The notes below the pieces were generated by a model that was not told where the DNA came from, did no database searches, and saw only the letters and a program-made list of their open reading frames with translations. This document shows positions 5,408 to 7,737 of a stretch of DNA of 7,737 nucleotides, piece by piece (position 1 is the stretch's first letter; each line of letters begins with the position of its first letter). The stretch covers positions 1-7,737 of the forward strand of contig CASFFI010000011.1 in assembly GCA_949293925.1 (NCBI GenBank). The letters run 5' to 3'. Source of the DNA: an uncultured Christensenella sp. (GTDB taxonomy: Bacteria > Bacillota > Clostridia > Christensenellales > UBA1242). A program made the position numbers and the translations under genes.

Positions 5408-6511
5408 ATGGAAAATAATGAGAATTTAGAACAACAACAGCTTGATAAAATTCTCAATATTCATAATGAAATTGAAGTACTAATAGCTGATATGTCAAGA
5501 TTGCAACAAGAAATTAAAAGGCTTAAAGATAAGGAAGGAGAGGCTGAAAAATCTCGAGAAACTATTGATTATAAATTTTATGAAAAATTTGAAGGTGTTT
5601 GTAGTAATCTAAGGACGATATGTGATTTTTCTATAACACAAGAAGAAATAGAAGATCTACTTAATTTCATGCATCCAGTGAAGGGATTATCATGTACTAT
5701 TACTTTAATGGGGAAAAATTACCCACTTATTGTTACTGATCCTTATAAGGGAGTACCACCACATGTGGGAGATAATGAAGAAGTAAAACCTAGCGACTGG
5801 TTAAAGCATATAAATTTAAAAAGTCTTAAAAACTTTGAAAAAACTCTCAGCTTACCTGTTACAATGCGTAATGAAATATTCAGACAACAAATTTTAGATA
5901 ATAACCAAAAAAGAATTGAAGCTATTAATGACCTTGCATATCTTGAAAAAGAGTTGGAAGAATTAAGGAATCAGCTAAATAAATGCCCTAAAGATAATTT
6001 CATTAATCGTATATTACGCAAACCAGGATTACAAGAAAGATATGAACTTTCATTGAGAATAAAAGCACGAGAAAAACAAAGAAATGCTCTGCAACAAAAA
6101 ATAAGAGAACTTGGAGAAGAAACTAGCGAATCAGAAATACCTGCCAGAATACAAAATGATATAGAAAAATATGAAGTCCTAAAATCCTTAATTGCTGAAT
6201 CGGATAAATTAAAAGAAGAATATGAGACAGCAATATCAGGAAATAACGAAATAATCAAAGCTCGTGAAGTTGCAAAAAAACTAGAAGAATTATATTCTGA
6301 CGTAAAAGATATTAAAAAACAATTAAGTTTAAAAGAAGAAGATTATAAAAGATCTTTAAATGAAATTTATAAAACACCTAGAATGTTGGCTGTAATTGAC
6401 GCAAAAATTCAAATAACAGAAGATCATGATTTAAAAACATATTTAAATGGTTTAAAAGAAGAGATTACTAAATATTGGGTAGACAATATGAATAACACAA
6501 AAATTATATAG
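5408..6511 (+). CDS. Unrecognised coiled-coil protein, 367 residues
   Basis: No known family is recognised. The product is highly charged and largely helical, with no signal peptide or membrane segment, so it should be cytoplasmic. Residues about 7-50 look like a first coiled coil (IEVLIADMSRLQQEIKRLKD). Residues about 56-150 look like a small globular domain with the proline/glycine-rich stretch TDPYKGVPPHVGD (110-122) and DW (130-131). Residues about 155-235 and 245-320 are long heptad-like helices separated by a break near NKCPKDNF (191-198) and RKPGL. The C-terminus is a short helical tail. Cysteines occur singly at 65, 72, 96 and 193, with no metal motif. The start is firm: AAGGAGG lies six bases before the ATG. 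It ends in TAG, whereas every other gene here ends in TAA. It has its own promoter and terminator, so it is an independent, probably well expressed unit. A scaffold, cytoskeletal or phage-defence role would be a guess. Confidence 0.85.
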   Translation: MENNENLEQQQLDKILNIHNEIEVLIADMSRLQQEIKRLKDKEGEAEKSRETIDYKFYEKFEGVCSNLRTICDFSITQEEIEDLLNFMHPVKGLSCTITLMGKNYPLIVTDPYKGVPPHVGDNEEVKPSDWLKHINLKSLKNFEKTLSLPVTMRNEIFRQQILDNNQKRIEAINDLAYLEKELEELRNQLNKCPKDNFINRILRKPGLQERYELSLRIKAREKQRNALQQKIRELGEETSESEIPARIQNDIEKYEVLKSLIAESDKLKEEYETAISGNNEIIKAREVAKKLEELYSDVKDIKKQLSLKEEDYKRSLNEIYKTPRMLAVIDAKIQITEDHDLKTYLNGLKEEITKYWVDNMNNTKII

Positions 6512-6528
6512 ACAACTAATTAATTGAT

Positions 6529-6583
6529 AAAATAGAACACATAATATTGGATTCAATCCATTTATAGTTTGTTCTATTTTTTT
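6529..6583 (+). terminator. Large nested-hairpin terminator of the orphan gene
   Basis: AAAATAGAACA (6529-6539) and TGTTCTATTTT (6570-6580) form a perfect 11-bp stem that runs into seven T residues (6577-6583). The loop contains a second hairpin, TGGAT/ATCCA (6548-6560) with a three-base loop. It is the strongest terminator in the window. Confidence 0.92.
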
Positions 6584-6663
6584 ATTTATAATAGAAAATA
6601 TCTGTTAAAATAATTATTATTCTATATCTAATTATGTGTAGATTATAAAATTATTATAATAAT

Positions 6664-6685
6664 TAGGTCATATAGCGTATTTTTT
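6664..6685 (-). repeat. Second copy of the PBP gene 3'-end sequence
   Basis: This 22-base segment matches 6846-6867 at 19 positions, including the uninterrupted 11-mer GCGTATTTTTT (plus strand). The two copies are exactly 182 bases apart and in the same orientation. Each ends on the last base of a perfect palindrome (6649-6664 and 6832-6846), so stop codon, spacer and hairpin have the same geometry in both. Confidence 0.75.
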
Positions 6686-6722
6686 GATGATAATAATTTA
6701 ACATATCAATATATGTGGCAAT
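6668..6722 (-). pseudogene. Probable vestige of a duplicated PBP-type gene 3' end
   Basis: Read on the minus strand, the last codons are AAA AAA TAC GCT ATA TGA, that is KKYAI and a stop, against AAA AAA TAC GCA ATT TAA at the end of the intact gene. All three differences (Ala codon, Ile codon, stop codon) are silent. Upstream, after a net four-base insertion that breaks the frame, the copy reads IATYIDMLNYYH where the gene reads IAENEILNNS. The shared pieces are IA, an acidic residue and LN. Beyond about 6722 no convincing similarity remains. The simplest reading is a remnant of a tandem paralogue that was deleted or decayed. Chance or a short local duplication cannot be excluded, as the region is short and A+T-rich. 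Confidence 0.42.
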
Positions 6723-6831
6723 AACTATTGTTATAAACATTTTAATTTTTTATATAACTAACATTTCTATATTTGTTTAATAAATGCTATCTTTTTAATT
6801 AGTTTTTTGTCATTATACTTTATAATATGAA

Positions 6832-6846
6832 ATCAAAACTTTTGAT
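6832..6846 (-). terminator. Palindrome just after the PBP stop, possible weak terminator
   Basis: ATCAAAA, one base, TTTTGAT forms a perfect palindrome four bases beyond the PBP stop codon on the minus strand. As RNA it could form a short A+U hairpin, but the following T-run is poor (TTTC). It could equally be a protein-binding palindrome. Confidence 0.3.
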
Positions 6847-6867
6847 AGGTTAAATTGCGTATTTTTT
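6846..6867 (-). repeat. First copy: end of the PBP coding sequence plus palindrome edge
   Basis: This is the intact partner of the repeat at 6664-6685. It covers the last five PBP codons (KKYAI), the TAA stop and four following bases. Confidence 0.75.
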
Positions 6868-7737
6868 ACTATTATTTAATATTTCATTTTCAGCAATTTT
6901 AATTAAATATGATTTTGGTTTAATTACTTTTGTATCAGTTTTATATATCAATAATTCATCAAAATAAACTTCTATATAATAACTAATTGTGTCAAATTTA
7001 AATACATTTTTATCCGTTACTTTTTGTATATCTTTTTTAGAATTAATTTCTTTTAACAATTCATAAGAATTTGAAGTCTTTTTATATATTTTATATTTAT
7101 AATTTCTCTGTGTGATAAAAGATATTGTAGCACCTAATCTGTCTAGACTTACATCAAAATCGAAATTAATATCATCAACTTTTTGAATATGTGTTGTAGT
7201 TTTAAAAATTTCATTAAAGGTGTATCTAGACGGTAAACTGTCATCAATTCTCAATATATTATTATCCTCGTATTCAATTAAACTTAACGTTTTATTTTCT
7301 ATGCTATCAGGTTTTTTTATAGGTTCGGACTTATCTAATTTTGAAAAAATTGATTTAGATAAATTTGTTGCGTGATAACCGCTTGTAATGTCTATTAATC
7401 CTTCGTTATTAGGCTCTCCAATCCAAGAAAAGACCAAATAATCTTTAGACAATGCGACATTATAAACATCATTAATGTTGCTATAAACTTTGTTTGTGCC
7501 TGTTTTTGAATAAATTGTCCTATTTAATGAATTAAGTCTTTTTGCAGTGCCCGTTTCGGCCGTTGTTTTCATCATATCCAAAGTTAAATAACTAGTATCC
7601 TCAGAAAATACTCTAGTTTGTAATTTATCAGTTTCATCTAGATATACAACATTTGAATTTTTGTCTAATATCTTTGCAATAGAAGTGGCAGGCTTATATA
7701 TTCCTAAATTCTGTAAAGTTAAATAGCCACCAATAAT
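6850..7737 (-). CDS. Class A penicillin-binding protein, C-terminal part (transpeptidase end plus extension), 5' end outside window
   Basis: The frame is open from the right edge to the TAA at 6850-6852, giving 295 residues. The start of this part reads GGYLTLQNLGIYKPATSIAK (3-22), then TRVFSEDTSYLTLDMMKTTAETGTAKRL. This is the helix-rich end of a PBP transpeptidase domain as in PBP1A-type enzymes, and KTGT (78-81) is the third active-site motif. The SxxK and SxN motifs and any glycosyltransferase domain lie outside the window. The enzyme would cross-link peptidoglycan outside the membrane. After the domain ends near residue 125 there are about 170 more residues. Roughly 185-270 are rich in beta-type hydrophobic/aromatic alternation (YKYKIYKKTSNSYELLKEI) and resemble an FN3/Ig-like module (inference). 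A TTG at 7581 is not the start, since homology continues upstream. The organism therefore makes a peptidoglycan wall. Confidence 0.9.
   Translation of the reverse strand: MIGGYLTLQNLGIYKPATSIAKILDKNSNVVYLDETDKLQTRVFSEDTSYLTLDMMKTTAETGTAKRLNSLNRTIYSKTGTNKVYSNINDVYNVALSKDYLVFSWIGEPNNEGLIDITSGYHATNLSKSIFSKLDKSEPIKKPDSIENKTLSLIEYEDNNILRIDDSLPSRYTFNEIFKTTTHIQKVDDINFDFDVSLDRLGATISFITQRNYKYKIYKKTSNSYELLKEINSKKDIQKVTDKNVFKFDTISYYIEVYFDELLIYKTDTKVIKPKSYLIKIAENEILNNSKKYAI

Larger units (their letters stand above)
6584..6849. other. Gene-free region between orphan gene terminator and PBP gene
   Basis: No intact gene is seen. It contains a perfect 16-bp palindrome AATTATTATAATAATT (6649-6664) and a degenerate second copy of the 3' end of the PBP gene (6664-6722). 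It also holds two small four-base-loop hairpins, ACATAT/ATATGT (6701-6716) and ATAAC/GTTAT (6721-6734), and a 15-bp palindrome ATCAAAACTTTTGAT (6832-6846) just after the PBP stop. No strong T-run terminator for the PBP gene was found. Confidence 0.5.

Noticed and set aside
5971..6258. 95-residue minus-strand open frame inside the coiled-coil gene, and similar antisense frames inside the flavoprotein, S16 and other genes
   Set aside because: These are shadows of well supported genes and have no signals of their own or recognisable protein features.
6668..6750. A 25-residue minus-strand mini-gene (MFITIVIATY...) in the gap
   Set aside because: No ribosome binding site or promoter is seen, and its sequence is better explained as a remnant of the PBP 3' end.
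7579..7581. TTG at 7581 as the start of a separate 243-residue protein
   Set aside because: The frame stays open to the window edge, and the 52 residues upstream (GGYLTLQNLGIY, RVFSEDTSYL) belong to the same transpeptidase domain, so it is an internal leucine codon.
1..7737. CRISPR array, insertion sequence or toxin-antitoxin pair
   Set aside because: No evenly spaced identical repeats, transposase or paired small genes were seen on either strand.

Overview
The window is very A+T-rich DNA from a bacterium. Most likely it is a Bacillota/Clostridia-type Gram-positive or a related reduced lineage. The support is: strong AAGGAGG-type ribosome binding sites, near-consensus TTGACA-17-TATAAT promoters, a tRNA gene with an encoded CCA end, a zinc-ribbon L32, acetate kinase, and a class A penicillin-binding protein with a long C-terminal extension. 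Tryptophan is read as TGG and no gene needs a non-standard code. Genus and species cannot be assigned from the sequence alone.

Layout, left to right. (1) 1-2117, plus strand: the 3' end of an ABC-F ATPase (YbiT/YkpA type), overlapping by one base (TAATG) an HI0933/BaiN-type flavoprotein, followed after 96 bases by a short PlsC-like acyltransferase. (2) 2118-2599: a long A+T-rich gap ending in a textbook promoter. (3) 2600-2918: rpsP (ribosomal protein S16) alone between its own promoter and terminator. (4) 2919-3561: gene-poor DNA holding one intact tRNA-Arg(CCU) and, further right, a cluster of a 10-base A+T repeat. (5) 3562-4058: rpmF (L32) on the minus strand with its own terminator, promoter and about 115-base leader. 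(6) 4059-5286: ackA, acetate kinase, divergent from rpmF, with a weak terminator. (7) 5355-6583: an unrecognised 367-residue coiled-coil protein with its own strong promoter, strong ribosome binding site and a large nested-hairpin terminator. (8) 6584-6849: gene-free DNA that seems to hold a decayed second copy of the 3' end of the next gene. (9) 6850-7737, minus strand: the C-terminal part of a class A penicillin-binding protein, running off the right edge.

The genes are mostly separate housekeeping units: translation (S16, L32, tRNA-Arg, ABC-F), acetate/ATP metabolism (AckA), phospholipid synthesis (PlsC) and cell wall synthesis (PBP). Several are detached from their usual partners: no cmk between the flavoprotein and plsC, no rimM/trmD after rpsP, no yceD or plsX beside rpmF, and no pta beside ackA. 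With the large near-pure A+T gaps, this points to a rearranged and perhaps eroding genome (inference). The most interesting items are the orphan coiled-coil protein and the apparent vestige of a duplicated PBP 3' end, in which the three differences over the last five codons plus stop are all silent.
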